From Acidobacteriota bacterium (lineage in GTDB: Bacteria > Acidobacteriota > Thermoanaerobaculia > Multivoradales > Multivoraceae): 64,000 bases of DNA. The translations under genes were made by a program, and so were the position numbers. Numbering within the stretch: the first letter of the stretch is position 1; every line of letters begins with the position of its first letter. The notes under the pieces were generated by a model. That model was not told the DNA's origin. It made no database searches and was given only the letters and a program-made list of their open reading frames with translations. This document shows, piece by piece, positions 51,433 to 62,801 of this stretch. The DNA lies in contig JAPPCR010000006.1 of the NCBI GenBank assembly GCA_028875725.1, forward strand, positions 62,001 through 126,000, in the 5' to 3' direction.

Positions 51433-52273
51433 ACCCGTGCCCGAAGTACCCGACATCCTGCGCCGCATCTGCGAGCAGCGGCGCCGGCGCGTGGCCGCTG
51501 GCAACGCGGGCGTCCAGTCTGGATCCGCTTGCGTGTCCGACGCCCCCGGCCGCCGCTTCCTCGACGCGATCTCCGCTCGCCGCGGCCGGGCTGTGATCGC
51601 CGAGATCAAGATGGGTTCTCCCAAGCTCGGCGACCTGCGCGACCGTTTCGATCCGGTCGCGCGGGCCGCGGCCTACGCCGATGCCGGGGCGGCCTGCCTG
51701 TCCGTCGTGGTCGAGCCGGACCACTTCCACGGAAGCTACGAACTGCTGGCCGAGTGCGCGGCCGCGTCCGGGCTGCCGGCCGTGGCGAAGGACTTCGTCG
51801 TCTCCGACGTGCAGCTTGAATGGGCGCGGGAGGCTGGCGCCTGTGCCGTGCTGTTGATCGCGGCCCTCTACGATGCAGCGGAACTGCGCCGTCTGGCCGG
51901 GCTTGCCCGCGGCCTCGGGCTGGTGCCGCTGATCGAGACCCACGACGACGCGGATTTCGAGAAGCTCCGTCCGATGGCTCACGACGATGGGCCGGAGCGG
52001 AGCTCCAACTGGGAACTGGTCGGCATCAACAACCGCGACCTGCGCACCTTCGCCGTCGACCTCGAACGCAGCGCCGACCGCGTCGGCTGCCTGCCGTCGT
52101 CGGCCCTCAAGGTCGCCGAGTCGGGCATCCACAGCGCCGCCGACCTGGCGAAACTGCGGCGGGCCGGCTTCGACGCCTTCCTGATCGGCGAACGGCTCGT
52201 GCTTTCCGGCGACCCGGCCGCCACCCTGGTCGAACTACTGGGCCGACCGGCGGCGCAGGAGGTGGCCTCGTGA
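51425..52273 (+). CDS. trpC: Indole-3-glycerol phosphate synthase
   Basis: TIM-barrel enzyme of 282 residues. It has the substrate motif [40 protein letters not shown] and KVAESGIHS. The usual KxxSPSxG reads KMGSPKLG here, so one Ser is replaced by Lys. GTG at 51425 overlaps trpD by 8 nt (GTGACTGA). Confidence 0.94.
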   Translation: MTEPVPEVPDILRRICEQRRRRVAAGNAGVQSGSACVSDAPGRRFLDAISARRGRAVIAEIKMGSPKLGDLRDRFDPVARAAAYADAGAACLSVVVEPDHFHGSYELLAECAAASGLPAVAKDFVVSDVQLEWAREAGACAVLLIAALYDAAELRRLAGLARGLGLVPLIETHDDADFEKLRPMAHDDGPERSSNWELVGINNRDLRTFAVDLERSADRVGCLPSSALKVAESGIHSAADLAKLRRAGFDAFLIGERLVLSGDPAATLVELLGRPAAQEVAS

Positions 52274-52913
52274 AGGTCAAGATCTGCGGCGTCACCACAC
52301 CCGCCGACGCCCGTCTCGCCGTCGACTTGGGCGCCGACTTCATCGGCCTCAACTTTTGCCGTCCGAGCCCGCGGTGGATCGATGTCGACGAGGCGGCCCA
52401 CATCCGTCGCCGCATCGGGAACCGGGCTCAGACCGTTGGCATCTTCGTCGACCCTACGCGCGAAGAACTCGAGACGATCGACCGCAAGGTCGGCCTCGAC
52501 TACATCCAGTTCAGCGGCGACGAGAGCCCGGAACTCGTCGCCGGGTACAGCGACCGCGCCATCCGCGTCCGCCGTATCGGCGGCGCCGCGGCACCGGCCG
52601 CGGTCGCGGTCGCCGAGGAGGATTGCTGGGCGGTCCTGATCGACCGCGCCCACGATCGCCTCTACGGCGGCTCCGGCGAGAGCTGGGACTACGCCGCCGC
52701 GGCGGATCTCGTCCGGACGCCGGCCGGCGCCGGCGAGCCGCGCCGCCTGTTCATCGCCGGCGGCGTGCGCCCCGGCAACGTCGCCGAAGTGGCGGCGGCC
52801 GTGCCGGGCGCCTACGCCGTCGACACCTGTTCGGGCGTCGAGTCCGCTCCCGGCCGGAAGGACCGCGGCAAGCTGGAGCGACTGTTCGCCAACCTCAGAG
52901 CGGGAGCAGCACG

Positions 52914-52917
<4 letters not shown>
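52270..52917 (+). CDS. trpF: Phosphoribosylanthranilate isomerase
   Basis: TIM-barrel isomerase of 215 residues. It begins [15 protein letters not shown] with the catalytic Cys, and has [24 protein letters not shown], and the phosphate-binding [11 protein letters not shown] with [18 protein letters not shown] overlaps trpC (GTGA). Confidence 0.95.
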
Positions 52918-54154
<1,237 letters not shown>

Positions 54155-54158
<4 letters not shown>

Positions 54159-54985
54159 GCCCCCGACGCAAGCGCCCCACACGGAAAGGCGCCATCGCCG
54201 CTTCCTTCGCCGCCTGCCGGAAGCAGCGGCGCTCCGCCTTCATCCCCTTTCTCGTCGCCGGCGACCCATCCCTCGAGGCCACGCCCGACCTGCTGCGCGC
54301 CCTGGTCGCCGGCGGCGCCGACGTGATCGAACTCGGCGTCGCCTTCAGCGACCCGATCGCCGACGGCCCGACGATCCAGCGCGGTTCGCATCGGGCGCTC
54401 GCCGCCGGCTCCTCGCTCAGCGCGGTGCTCGGCATCGTCGAGCGCCACCGGGAGGAACTCGGCGTTCCGATCGTCCTCTTCACCTACTACAACCCGGTCC
54501 ACGCCCGCGGCGTCGAGGCCTTCGCCGCCCAGGCCGCCGGCAGCGGTGTCGACGGCGTCCTCTGCGTCGACCTGCCGCCGGACGAGGGCCTGCGCGAGCT
54601 GCAGCCAGCACTCGAGGAGCGGGGGGTCGATTCGATCTACCTGATCGCCGCCACCAGCACCCGCGAGCGGATCGACCGCGCCGCCGCGGCGTCGAACGGC
54701 TTCGTCTACTACACCGCCCGCTCTGACGTCACCGGCGAGCGGGAGGACCTGATCCCCACGCTGGCCCGCGAGGTGAAGCGCGTGCGCCGTCGTGTGCGCC
54801 TGCCGGTAGCCGTCGGTTTCGGCATCTCGACTCCCGAGCAGGTCGAGGAAGTGGCCCAGGTCGCCCACGGCGTCGTCGTCGGCAGCTCCCTGGTGCGCCT
54901 GGTCGAGGAGAATGCAGCCGAAGCGGACCTGGCCGCGCGCCTGGAGCACCGCGTCACCGAGCTGACCGCGCCGCTGCGCCGGTAG
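54155..54985 (+). CDS. trpA: Tryptophan synthase alpha chain
   Basis: TIM-barrel subunit of 276 residues that cleaves indole-3-glycerol phosphate. It has [19 protein letters not shown], the catalytic Glu in [30 protein letters not shown] and [14 protein letters not shown]. It closes the operon; no T-rich terminator was recognised in the 23 nt before the next gene, so readthrough is possible. Confidence 0.96.
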
Positions 54986-55008
54986 TCCCGAGTCATAGAC
55001 TCTTCGGG

Positions 55009-57378
55009 ATGGAACTGCGGACGAAGAAGACACGATCCAGTCGATTGCGTCCGCGCCTTCTGCAAGTAGTGCTGCCGGTCCTGATCGCGGCCATCGCCGC
55101 GCTGGCCAGCCCGGCCGCCGGGGCCCAGCCCGCCGCCGACATCGAACTCACCGTCCGTCTGTCCGCGGTCGCCACGCCCGACGAGGCCCCCGCCGGCGAC
55201 GTAACGATCCACTTCGTCGACGCGGCCACCCGCGAGCCGGTGAGTTCCTACGTTGTCCAGGCCGCACCGCCGGAGCCCATCGTCCAGGTCACCGTGCCGG
55301 CGCTCGAGTCGCGGTCCGGCTGGCTTCTCTGGGCTCGGTCGGAGGGCTGGTGGAGTCCTGCCGCGTTCATCTCGTGGGATGAGCGGGAGGGCTCGCTGAC
55401 CCTTGTGCCGGAAGGCATGGTGCGGTTTGCCGTCGACGGCACGGATACCGCCGTGGACTTCCTGGAGACGGGCAAGGTCTGGATCGACGGGCGGGTCTAC
55501 AGGCGTCGCTCCCGCCTCGACCGCGGCCTCTACGGCGGTCCCTGCGAGGTGGACCGGGAACCGGACCGCCGCGAGGTGCTGATCGCCTGCCCGTTTGCCA
55601 GGGATGAGGAGGTGGAACTGCGGGTACGGCTGGGTCCGTTCCTGCCCCTGCTGCGGTCCGAAGTGACGGTCGAGGAAGACACGGATCTGGGATTGGTCGA
55701 GCCCGTCAGGGGCGCGCGCGTGACCGCCAGCCTGGCCTCGCCGGACGGTTCCAGTCACCAGTTTCGCTTGCGGCAGCGGGATGGCTTCATGGCTCTCGGC
55801 TGGGTTGCCTGGACGGACTCCGGAGGCGCCTTGACGTTCGAAGGCCTTTCGCCGGCGGCCTACGAGCTCCACCTCACAGGTTCCGACGGCGACAGTTGGC
55901 CGGTGCGCATCGAGTCGCTGTCCGACCAGATCGACCTGGGCCAGCTCGTCTCGTCCGCCGGGAACCTGCTGACCGTTTTTTTCCTGACGCCGAGCGTCCT
56001 GGAGATCGATCTGAAACCGACAGTGTGGTCAGTGACGCTGGGGCCTGATGGCGAGGTGGAAGACCGGGAGGGCTTGTTCGAGTTCGATGATCGTGGAAGC
56101 GAAGGCTCCTTTCTGTGGCGGGGCCTCTCGCCGGGCGACTACGAAGTCAACATCGAGGACGATCGCGGCAACCGTTGGGGCCACGAGGTGCTCCAGTTCT
56201 TCGGCCAGGACCACCACTACGTCGAACTGGACGCGGTGCCGCTGGTCGGCCGGATCGAGCGCGGCGGAGAGCCGCTCGAAGACGCGATGGTCTGGTTCGG
56301 CGGAATGTGGGGCTTCGAACGAATCTCCTTCCGGAGCCGCGAGGAGGGCCGCTTTAGCGGCCTGCTGCCGAGGGAGGGCTTCTGGCCGGTGGAGGTGACC
56401 CCCGCCCCCGGCTGCGATCCCTGCGAAGGCGATTGGAGGTCGGATGGCTGGGACGGTTTCGACGACCGGGAGGTCAACGACGCCGGCATCTTCGAGGTCG
56501 AGGCGGATGCCGATGGCGTGGCGCGCGTCAGCATCGAGTTGCCGGCCAGCGTGGTCAGCGGTCGGGTCGTGAGGAGGAACGCCGGGACGGGGGCTTCCGT
56601 ACCGGTGGGAGGCGCGTATGTCTGGGTCAATGCGCTTGACGAAGTGGCAGGTGAGCGCCTCGACCACGCCCTGCCGAGCCGTTGGCGCAGAAAGACCGAT
56701 GCCTCCGGGGCGTTCCAGGTCACCGGCCTGCCGGACTGGGAGTACACCCTCTACGCAGAAAGCTGGATGGACGGGCCGGAGGTCCGGTCGGAAGAGCTGC
56801 AGATTCGGGTCGCGGATGACGACCGGATCGAGGATCTCGAACTTCGATTGGATGACCTGCGGCCGGTGGCGATCGCGATCCGCTCCGGAGGCGTTCCCGT
56901 GTCCGGCGCGCAGACGTTCGTGCTCTATCCGGCCGGTTCGCGACGGGTCGACTCGAACAGCTACACCGACGCCTCAGGCGTCGCCTCGCACCACCTGCCG
57001 TTGGAGGCGGAGGCGGTAGATGTCGTCGCGCGGCTGGAAGGCTTCGGGATGATCGGCTGGCGCTTCGATGTCCGGGATGGCGCGCCACTCCAGGTCGAGA
57101 TGTCGCCAGTACGCGGCGCGCTCCGCGTGCCTGCGCCCGAGTCGGATCCTCGTAACGGCGCCCAACTGGCGGATGCCTGGATCGTCACACCGGGTGGAGC
57201 GTCGATCAGGGTGTTTCACACGCTCCGGGCGATAGACAATCGAGGCCAGATTCGGTCCGATGGAGACGAGTCCGTCGTCAGGGATCTGGCCCCGGGGACC
57301 TATTCGTACTGCTTGCCCGACAGCGCCTGCACCAGCGTCGAGGTCGTCCCGTGGGGCGAGAGCCGAATCCGCGACTAG
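55009..57378 (+). CDS. Large secreted beta-rich protein, carboxypeptidase-regulatory-like repeats
   Basis: Protein of 789 residues with a signal peptide (basic start RTKKTRSSRLR, helix VVLPVLIAAIAALA, ending AGAQPA). Repeated modules of about 80-100 residues have turns such as GLSPAAYELHLTG, GLSPGDYEVNIED, GLPDWEYTLYAES and LAPGTYSYCLPD, typical of CarboxypepD_reg or SdrD-like folds. No enzyme motif was seen. It follows trpA by 23 nt and converges with the VWFA-like genes; the stops are 7 nt apart. A surface or periplasmic structural role is possible. Confidence 0.72.
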   Translation: MELRTKKTRSSRLRPRLLQVVLPVLIAAIAALASPAAGAQPAADIELTVRLSAVATPDEAPAGDVTIHFVDAATREPVSSYVVQAAPPEPIVQVTVPALESRSGWLLWARSEGWWSPAAFISWDEREGSLTLVPEGMVRFAVDGTDTAVDFLETGKVWIDGRVYRRRSRLDRGLYGGPCEVDREPDRREVLIACPFARDEEVELRVRLGPFLPLLRSEVTVEEDTDLGLVEPVRGARVTASLASPDGSSHQFRLRQRDGFMALGWVAWTDSGGALTFEGLSPAAYELHLTGSDGDSWPVRIESLSDQIDLGQLVSSAGNLLTVFFLTPSVLEIDLKPTVWSVTLGPDGEVEDREGLFEFDDRGSEGSFLWRGLSPGDYEVNIEDDRGNRWGHEVLQFFGQDHHYVELDAVPLVGRIERGGEPLEDAMVWFGGMWGFERISFRSREEGRFSGLLPREGFWPVEVTPAPGCDPCEGDWRSDGWDGFDDREVNDAGIFEVEADADGVARVSIELPASVVSGRVVRRNAGTGASVPVGGAYVWVNALDEVAGERLDHALPSRWRRKTDASGAFQVTGLPDWEYTLYAESWMDGPEVRSEELQIRVADDDRIEDLELRLDDLRPVAIAIRSGGVPVSGAQTFVLYPAGSRRVDSNSYTDASGVASHHLPLEAEAVDVVARLEGFGMIGWRFDVRDGAPLQVEMSPVRGALRVPAPESDPRNGAQLADAWIVTPGGASIRVFHTLRAIDNRGQIRSDGDESVVRDLAPGTYSYCLPDSACTSVEVVPWGESRIRD

Positions 57379-57385
57379 CCGCTCG

Positions 57386-59107
57386 CTACCGCGACGGCAC
57401 CCTTGCCCCGTCGCGGACCAGTGACATCTCGCCCGTCGTCTCGTCCCGGACGCCGACGACGACCTGGTAGTCGCCTTCGGCCAGGCTGACCGACACCTCG
57501 AAGCGGAAGGCGCCATCGGTGGCCTGGACGTCGCCGGCGGGTCCAACCGGCACCGTCATCTGGCGTACGGACGTTCGGCCGCGTTTCTCCTCGTCGACCG
57601 CGAGCAGGAGAAGCCGGAGCCGGCCGCCTGGTCCACCGGCGCCGGGCACCAGCAGGACGGCATCTTCGGGCACGACGATGCTGACCGGTTGCCGGTGCAC
57701 CTTCTTCTCCCTCGGGGTCGTAGCGCCCAGGTCGACCGCGATGTCGAGCGGATTCGGCGTGCTGCCGAGGTAGGCCGCGGAGATCAGTCGTTCCGCGAGT
57801 TGCTCATCCTGGGTCTTGTCGCGGTAGGACCGGCGGTACTCCACGCTGCGGCCCTGGGCGGCGTGGGGTGCGAGTTCGACCTTCAGGCGGCGTACTTCGC
57901 CCGACCTCCGCTCATCCGGGGAGAAGCCCAGCGAGTAGGTGGAGGCAAGCTGCTCCGTCACGTCGTCAAGCAGGTCGGCCAGGTCGTTCGAGTTGAGAAG
58001 AGCCTTGCCGCCGGTTTCGGACGCGAGCTGCTGCAGGCCGCCCTGGATGTTCGTCCAGTGCAGCCGGTCGTTCTGGTACGACGGCGCGGCGCCATCGAAC
58101 GACATCGACTGGCTGAGCCCGGTGCGGATGCCGCCGGCATCCAGCGTGAAGAGAGTGACCCGGTTCGCGTTGGCGTGCGCCGTGAGCTGCTGGAAACGGC
58201 GGGTTTCGTCGTGCCGCTGGGCCGCGGCGTTCGTCTCGGGGACGATGCGCGGGTCGTTCGGGCAGAGGTCCTGGGCGATGTAGTCGAAGGCCGAGAGCCC
58301 GGGCTGCTGGGGCAGTCCGTCACTCATGTACACGATCGCCTTCCGCCCGGGGATTCCGGCGAGGGTGCTGGTCAGGTCGGCGAGCCCGTCGGCGGCGATC
58401 GCGGCGCGATTCGCCTGCTCGACCGCGTACGTGTCGGCCAGCGCCATGAGTTGGCCGGTGTTCTGGCAGCCCCGGCTGTTCACGTTGATCTCCTCCAGAG
58501 TGAACTGCCGGGACCGCTGGTTCCGGACGGCGCGGGCCAGCCCCTTGGGGCGTTTGGACGCGGCCTTGAGGATCGCGTCGAGGTCCCGGGTCGGCGGCAC
58601 GACGACTTCCAGCCGGTTGACGAAACGCGCGTACATGAAGCGCGCGTTCAGGGACCGCCACGACTCGACCGCCTTCTCCAGACGCCGGAGCAGCCGCGAG
58701 CGGTTGGGCGGGAAGAGGTTCGCGTCGTCCATGTAGAGGACGACGGTGAGTGAGGCGGGATCGGCCGCGACCTCGGCATCGGACGGCTCGGCATCGGCGG
58801 CCGGCGCGGCAGTCCGGTCCGCTGGCTCGGCCGGTTGCCCCAGTATCTCCGACTCGAAGAAGTTCGTGATCTCGACCGGTTCGCCATCCACGTAGAGCTC
58901 GAAGTCGTCGCGGGTCAAGCCCCTGACCGGGCGGCCGTTGCGCTCCGTGACCACGACGTCGACTTCGACGACCTGCACGTCGAGGGTGTCGATGTAGGTC
59001 TGGTCGGGCTGCGCCTGAACCGCGGCGGTGCCGGCGAGGACGAGCAGCACCGCCGTCGTGGTGAAGGGAAAGTGGTTGTTCATGCGCGCGAGTGCGTTCT
59101 GCTGCAA
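57386..59107 (-). CDS. VWFA-related secreted protein (acidobacterial type), copy 1
   Basis: Protein of 573 residues. The signal peptide ends in AVQAQ. A conserved N-terminal domain (VVEVDVVVTERNGRPVRGL, DDFELYVDGEPVEI) is followed by an A-like domain (TVVLYMDDANLFP, MSDGLPQQPG, ETGGKALLNSNDLADLLDDV) and a C-terminal beta domain. The usual MIDAS DxSxS is only partly kept, with DD in place. TTG at 59107 is chosen because GGAGG lies 7 nt upstream. The gene just upstream on the same strand is a paralogue. Confidence 0.85.
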   Translation of the reverse strand: MQQNALARMNNHFPFTTTAVLLVLAGTAAVQAQPDQTYIDTLDVQVVEVDVVVTERNGRPVRGLTRDDFELYVDGEPVEITNFFESEILGQPAEPADRTAAPAADAEPSDAEVAADPASLTVVLYMDDANLFPPNRSRLLRRLEKAVESWRSLNARFMYARFVNRLEVVVPPTRDLDAILKAASKRPKGLARAVRNQRSRQFTLEEINVNSRGCQNTGQLMALADTYAVEQANRAAIAADGLADLTSTLAGIPGRKAIVYMSDGLPQQPGLSAFDYIAQDLCPNDPRIVPETNAAAQRHDETRRFQQLTAHANANRVTLFTLDAGGIRTGLSQSMSFDGAAPSYQNDRLHWTNIQGGLQQLASETGGKALLNSNDLADLLDDVTEQLASTYSLGFSPDERRSGEVRRLKVELAPHAAQGRSVEYRRSYRDKTQDEQLAERLISAAYLGSTPNPLDIAVDLGATTPREKKVHRQPVSIVVPEDAVLLVPGAGGPGGRLRLLLLAVDEEKRGRTSVRQMTVPVGPAGDVQATDGAFRFEVSVSLAEGDYQVVVGVRDETTGEMSLVRDGARVPSR

Positions 59108-59131
59108 CGTCTGGCCTCCCTCGGCGGCCGC

Positions 59132-60889
59132 CTACCCCGACGGCACGGATACTGGTACGCGAATCAGGGAAGTCAACCCCGTTCTCTCGTCCCGGATTCC
59201 CACCGCGACCTGGTAGTCCCCTTCGGGCAGGTTCATCGCCACTTCGACGCGGTAGTTGCCGCCCTCGGCCGCGACGCCTGCCGCGCCGCCGACGTCGATC
59301 GCCTTCTGCCGGACGGTAGTCCGGACGCCCTTCTCGTCCTCGACGGCGACCAGCCAGAGACGGAGCTGGGCGCTCGGGTTTGGGGACGCGCCGTCACTGC
59401 TGGGCAGGCTCAGGACCGACTCCACGGGTACGGAGACGCCGACCGTCAGTTCGTGGACCTCTTTCTCCAGCAGCCTTGTGTCGCCGAAGTCGACGACCGC
59501 TTCGAGCGGATTCTCGGGGTTGCCGAGGTAGGCGACCGAAAGAAGCCGCTCGGCGAGCCGCTCGTCCAGTGACTTGTCTCGGTAACTGCGGCGGTACGCG
59601 ATTCTGCGTCCCTTGTCGGCGCCGGGAGCGAGTTGTACGGAGATCTGCCGCACTTGGCCCGGTTTGTGTTGCTCGGGGACGAAACCCAGGGAGTAGGAGG
59701 CCGCGAGCTGACGGGTCATGTCGTCGAGGAGGATCGGCAGATCATTCGCGTTGATCAGGGCCTTGCCTCCGGTCTCGTGGGCCAGCAGGTGCAATCCGCT
59801 CTGCGCGTTCATTGCCATGAGGCTGACGTTGTGGAAGCTCGGCGCCAGCCGGGGATTGTCCAGCGAGATGTCGGTGTTGGCGCTTCGCACTCCGCCTGCA
59901 TCCAGGCCATAGAACGTGACGCGATTCGCGTTGGCGTGAGCCGAGATGCGGTTGAAGCGTCGGCTTTCGTCGTACTGCACCATCTCCGCCATCGTCTCCG
60001 AGGGCGCGCTGGGGCGCAGGTCTCTGCAGAGTTCATTCCCGAGGTACTCGAGGATGGAGATACCCGGACGCTGCGGCAAGCCGTCGGTCATGTAGACGAC
60101 TGTCTTCTTTCCGGGTACGCCGGCGAGCGTCGTGACGAGATCCGCTAGGCCGTCGGCCGCGATGGCCGTGTTCGTCGCCTGGTTGTCCGCGTACTGGCGT
60201 GCCAGCGACAGGAGTTCACCCCAGTTGTCCTCGCAGGGACGGCAGTACGGTACCTGCCGGCAGAACTCGTAGCTGTCGATCAGGCTCCTGATCGCGAAGC
60301 GGCGGGCGCCTTCGCCGTTCTGGATCGCGCGTGGCGATCCCTTGGGCACGGTCGCGGCGCCTTCGAGAATCGCGTCCAGGTCGGGAGTCGGCGGCACCAG
60401 AACCTCGAGCCGGTTGACGAACCGCGCGAGCATGAAGCTCGCGTCCATCGACCGCCACGGTTCGACCGCGGCCTCCAGGCGCCGCAGCAGTCGGGTGCGG
60501 TGCGACGGGAAGATGTTGGGATCATCGAGGTAGAAGACGACGGTCAGCGGGCCTTCATCCGCGGCGCCCGATGTCTCTTCGTTGCGAACGGCAGGGCGTT
60601 CCTTCTTACGGCGCCCGGTCTGCTCCTCGACGTAGATCGCCGACTCGTAGAAGTTCGCGATCTCCACCGGCCGTCCGTCCACGTAGAGCTCGAAGTCCTC
60701 GCGAGCCAACCCGCGGACCGGACGACCCTTCCTGTCGGTGACGACGACGTCGACCTCGACTACCTGGACGTCGACCGAGTCGACGAAGGGCTGGTTGGGC
60801 TGAGCTTGCAGTGCCGCTGCCAAGGCGAGGCACAGCACCGACGCCAGGGCCGGCGCCGATCCCGGACCGCGTTCAGGTCGCGTCACCAT
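59132..60889 (-). CDS. VWFA-related secreted protein (acidobacterial type), copy 2
   Basis: Protein of 585 residues and a clear paralogue of the 57386-59107 product, with the same signal, domain order and motifs (VVEVDVVVTDRKGRPVRGL, DFELYVDGRPVEI, VFYLDDPNIFP, YMTDGLPQRPG, HETGGKALINANDLPILLDD). ATG at 60889 is used: GGGAGG lies 4-5 nt upstream, while the open frame to 61027 lacks support. Stop-to-start spacing to copy 1 is 24 nt, so they arose by tandem duplication and are probably co-transcribed. Confidence 0.85.
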   Translation of the reverse strand: MVTRPERGPGSAPALASVLCLALAAALQAQPNQPFVDSVDVQVVEVDVVVTDRKGRPVRGLAREDFELYVDGRPVEIANFYESAIYVEEQTGRRKKERPAVRNEETSGAADEGPLTVVFYLDDPNIFPSHRTRLLRRLEAAVEPWRSMDASFMLARFVNRLEVLVPPTPDLDAILEGAATVPKGSPRAIQNGEGARRFAIRSLIDSYEFCRQVPYCRPCEDNWGELLSLARQYADNQATNTAIAADGLADLVTTLAGVPGKKTVVYMTDGLPQRPGISILEYLGNELCRDLRPSAPSETMAEMVQYDESRRFNRISAHANANRVTFYGLDAGGVRSANTDISLDNPRLAPSFHNVSLMAMNAQSGLHLLAHETGGKALINANDLPILLDDMTRQLAASYSLGFVPEQHKPGQVRQISVQLAPGADKGRRIAYRRSYRDKSLDERLAERLLSVAYLGNPENPLEAVVDFGDTRLLEKEVHELTVGVSVPVESVLSLPSSDGASPNPSAQLRLWLVAVEDEKGVRTTVRQKAIDVGGAAGVAAEGGNYRVEVAMNLPEGDYQVAVGIRDERTGLTSLIRVPVSVPSG

Positions 60890-61053
60890 GATGCCTCCCA
60901 TGCTCCATCTGGAGCCTGCTGGTCGATCCTGACGCGTAGTGAAGCAACTTCCGTGCCGGGAATGGACCTCGGCACCCGCCGGGGGCGCCGCCGGCAGACT
61001 GCGAGCAGATCCTCTGCCCACTACCATACAGGCCTGTTGCAGAGGCCATTCCG

Positions 61054-62040
61054 ATGACGTCCCGCTCGTCCGCGGCGCTCCAGGCGGTGGTCGCCGGCAT
61101 CCTCTTCTCGACCGGCGGCGCGGCGGTCAAGGCGACGGAGCTCGACGGCTGGCAGGTCGCCGGGACACGCTCCCTGATCGCGGCCGTCGTGCTGCTGGTC
61201 GCCATTCCGGCGGCGCGGAGGTGGGCCGGCGGCCCTGACGGGACGAGTCGAGTCGCCGCCATCGGCTGGTGGCGCAGCCCGGCGCGGCGCAGCGCGCTCC
61301 TCCTCACCGTGGGGACCGGCTGTTGCTATTGCCTGACACTGGTGCTCTTCGTCCACGCCGCGAAGCGGACAACGGCGGCCGAGACGATCTTCCTGCAGTC
61401 GACGGCGCCACTCTTCGTCTTGCTGCTGTCGCCGATCCTCCTGCGGGAGCGACTGGGCTGGCGGCGACTCTTGTTCGTGCCACTCTTCGGCGCGGGCCTG
61501 GTGATGGCCTTCTTCGGCGGCGCCGAAGCGGTTGCATCGGCGCCCGATCCCCGCACCGGCAACGTGCTCGCCGTGTTCTGCGGCCTGGCGTACGGCCTGA
61601 CGCTGATGGGTCTGCGTGCCGCCGGCCGTTCGCCGGCCGCGCGACCGGTCCGTGCGGCCGGCGCAGCGTCCTCTCTCGGGGATGGCGAGGACGTGCGCGC
61701 AACTGGGATCGCCGCCGCTGCCTGCGGCAACGTGATCGTCTGCCTTGCGTGCCTGCCGGTCATGGCGACTCTCACCGCCGCAGCTCCCGGCGACTTCCTG
61801 GTCGTGGCGTATCTCGGGCTGTTCCAGGTGGCCCTCGCCTACGTCTTCGTAGCCCGAGCCGCGAGCGTCCTGCAAGCCCCCGTCGTCGCGCTCCTGCTGC
61901 TGCTGGAGCCCGCGCTTACCCCTGTCTGGGCGATGTGGTTCCACGGGGAGCAGCCGCACCTGCTCACCTGGCTGGGCGGTGCGGTCATAGCCGTGGCGAC
62001 GGTGCTGCTGGCGGCGGTAGTCCGGTCGCCGAAGGAGTAG
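61054..62040 (+). CDS. EamA-family (DMT superfamily) transporter
   Basis: Inner-membrane protein of 328 residues with ten hydrophobic helices in two EamA repeats (about 8-150 and 180-325). Typical points are GILFSTGGAAVKA, RTTAAETIFLQSTAPLFVLLL and LFQVALAYVFVARAAS. Family members export amino acids or other metabolites; the substrate is unknown. A cytoplasmic insert near 185-215 (RSPAARPVRAAGAASSLGDG) separates the halves. It diverges from the VWFA-like gene. Confidence 0.88.
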   Translation: MTSRSSAALQAVVAGILFSTGGAAVKATELDGWQVAGTRSLIAAVVLLVAIPAARRWAGGPDGTSRVAAIGWWRSPARRSALLLTVGTGCCYCLTLVLFVHAAKRTTAAETIFLQSTAPLFVLLLSPILLRERLGWRRLLFVPLFGAGLVMAFFGGAEAVASAPDPRTGNVLAVFCGLAYGLTLMGLRAAGRSPAARPVRAAGAASSLGDGEDVRATGIAAAACGNVIVCLACLPVMATLTAAAPGDFLVVAYLGLFQVALAYVFVARAASVLQAPVVALLLLLEPALTPVWAMWFHGEQPHLLTWLGGAVIAVATVLLAAVVRSPKE

Positions 62041-62147
62041 GCGCCCTCCCTCTCTGCTAAACAATCGTCCTTTGCGGCGTCTTCTCCACTGAACCCACCC
62101 GGGCGGCGGCGCGGAGCCGGCGCACTCGGGAGCCAAGGAGGCGCCGT

Positions 62148-62801
62148 TTGACGATCGCAAGCGTTTCGATGACCGAAAGGCCGCCCGCAGCTCCTCCCGT
62201 CGCGCCGGACTCTGCCGGGGACACGCTGCAGGGGCTCTTCGAGGAGCACCACCGGCTGATGTTCCACACGGCCTACCGCGTCACGGGCAACGCTTCCGAC
62301 GCGGAGGACGTGCTGCAGACGATCTTCCTGCGGCTGCTGAACCGGCCGCCGCAGTCCCTGGACACGGCGAAGGCCGGCGGCTACCTGCGGCGGGCGGCGA
62401 TCAACGCCTCGCTCGACCTGATCCGTTCGCGCAAGCGCTCGCGCCTCGTGGCACTGGACCAACAGGTCCTCGAGGAAGTAGGGCCGTCGTCGGCCGTCGA
62501 GAGCGATCCGGCGCGGCGCTTCGCTTCGCTGGAACTGCGTGACCGGCTGCGAAGGGAACTCGCCAAGGTCAACCCGCGAGCGGCCGAGATGTTCGTGCTG
62601 CGCTACTTCGAGGGTTACCGGAACTCGGAGATCGGGCCGATGATGGGTACGTCGCGCATGACGGTGGCGGTGACACTGCACCGGCTGCGCAAGCGCCTGG
62701 GCGCGGCGCTCGCGGCGGAGGACGCGGCAGTCGTCGCGGCCGGGGAATCGAAACAGGACGGACAGGAAGGCCAGGAAGAAGAGCGGAGGAAGCAGCAATG
62801 A
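62148..62801 (+). CDS. ECF-type RNA polymerase sigma factor
   Basis: Sigma-70-family protein of 217 residues with region 2 (FEEHHRLMFHTAYRVTGNASDAEDVLQTIFLRL) and region 4 (AEMFVLRYFEGYRNSEIGPMM, TSRMTVAVTLHRLRKRL). TTG at 62148 is used because GGAGG lies 7 nt upstream; an ATG at 62169 lacks such a site. The C-terminal tail is Glu/Gln-rich. The stop overlaps the next gene (ATGA), which encodes its likely partner. Confidence 0.9.
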   Translation: MTIASVSMTERPPAAPPVAPDSAGDTLQGLFEEHHRLMFHTAYRVTGNASDAEDVLQTIFLRLLNRPPQSLDTAKAGGYLRRAAINASLDLIRSRKRSRLVALDQQVLEEVGPSSAVESDPARRFASLELRDRLRRELAKVNPRAAEMFVLRYFEGYRNSEIGPMMGTSRMTVAVTLHRLRKRLGAALAAEDAAVVAAGESKQDGQEGQEEERRKQQ

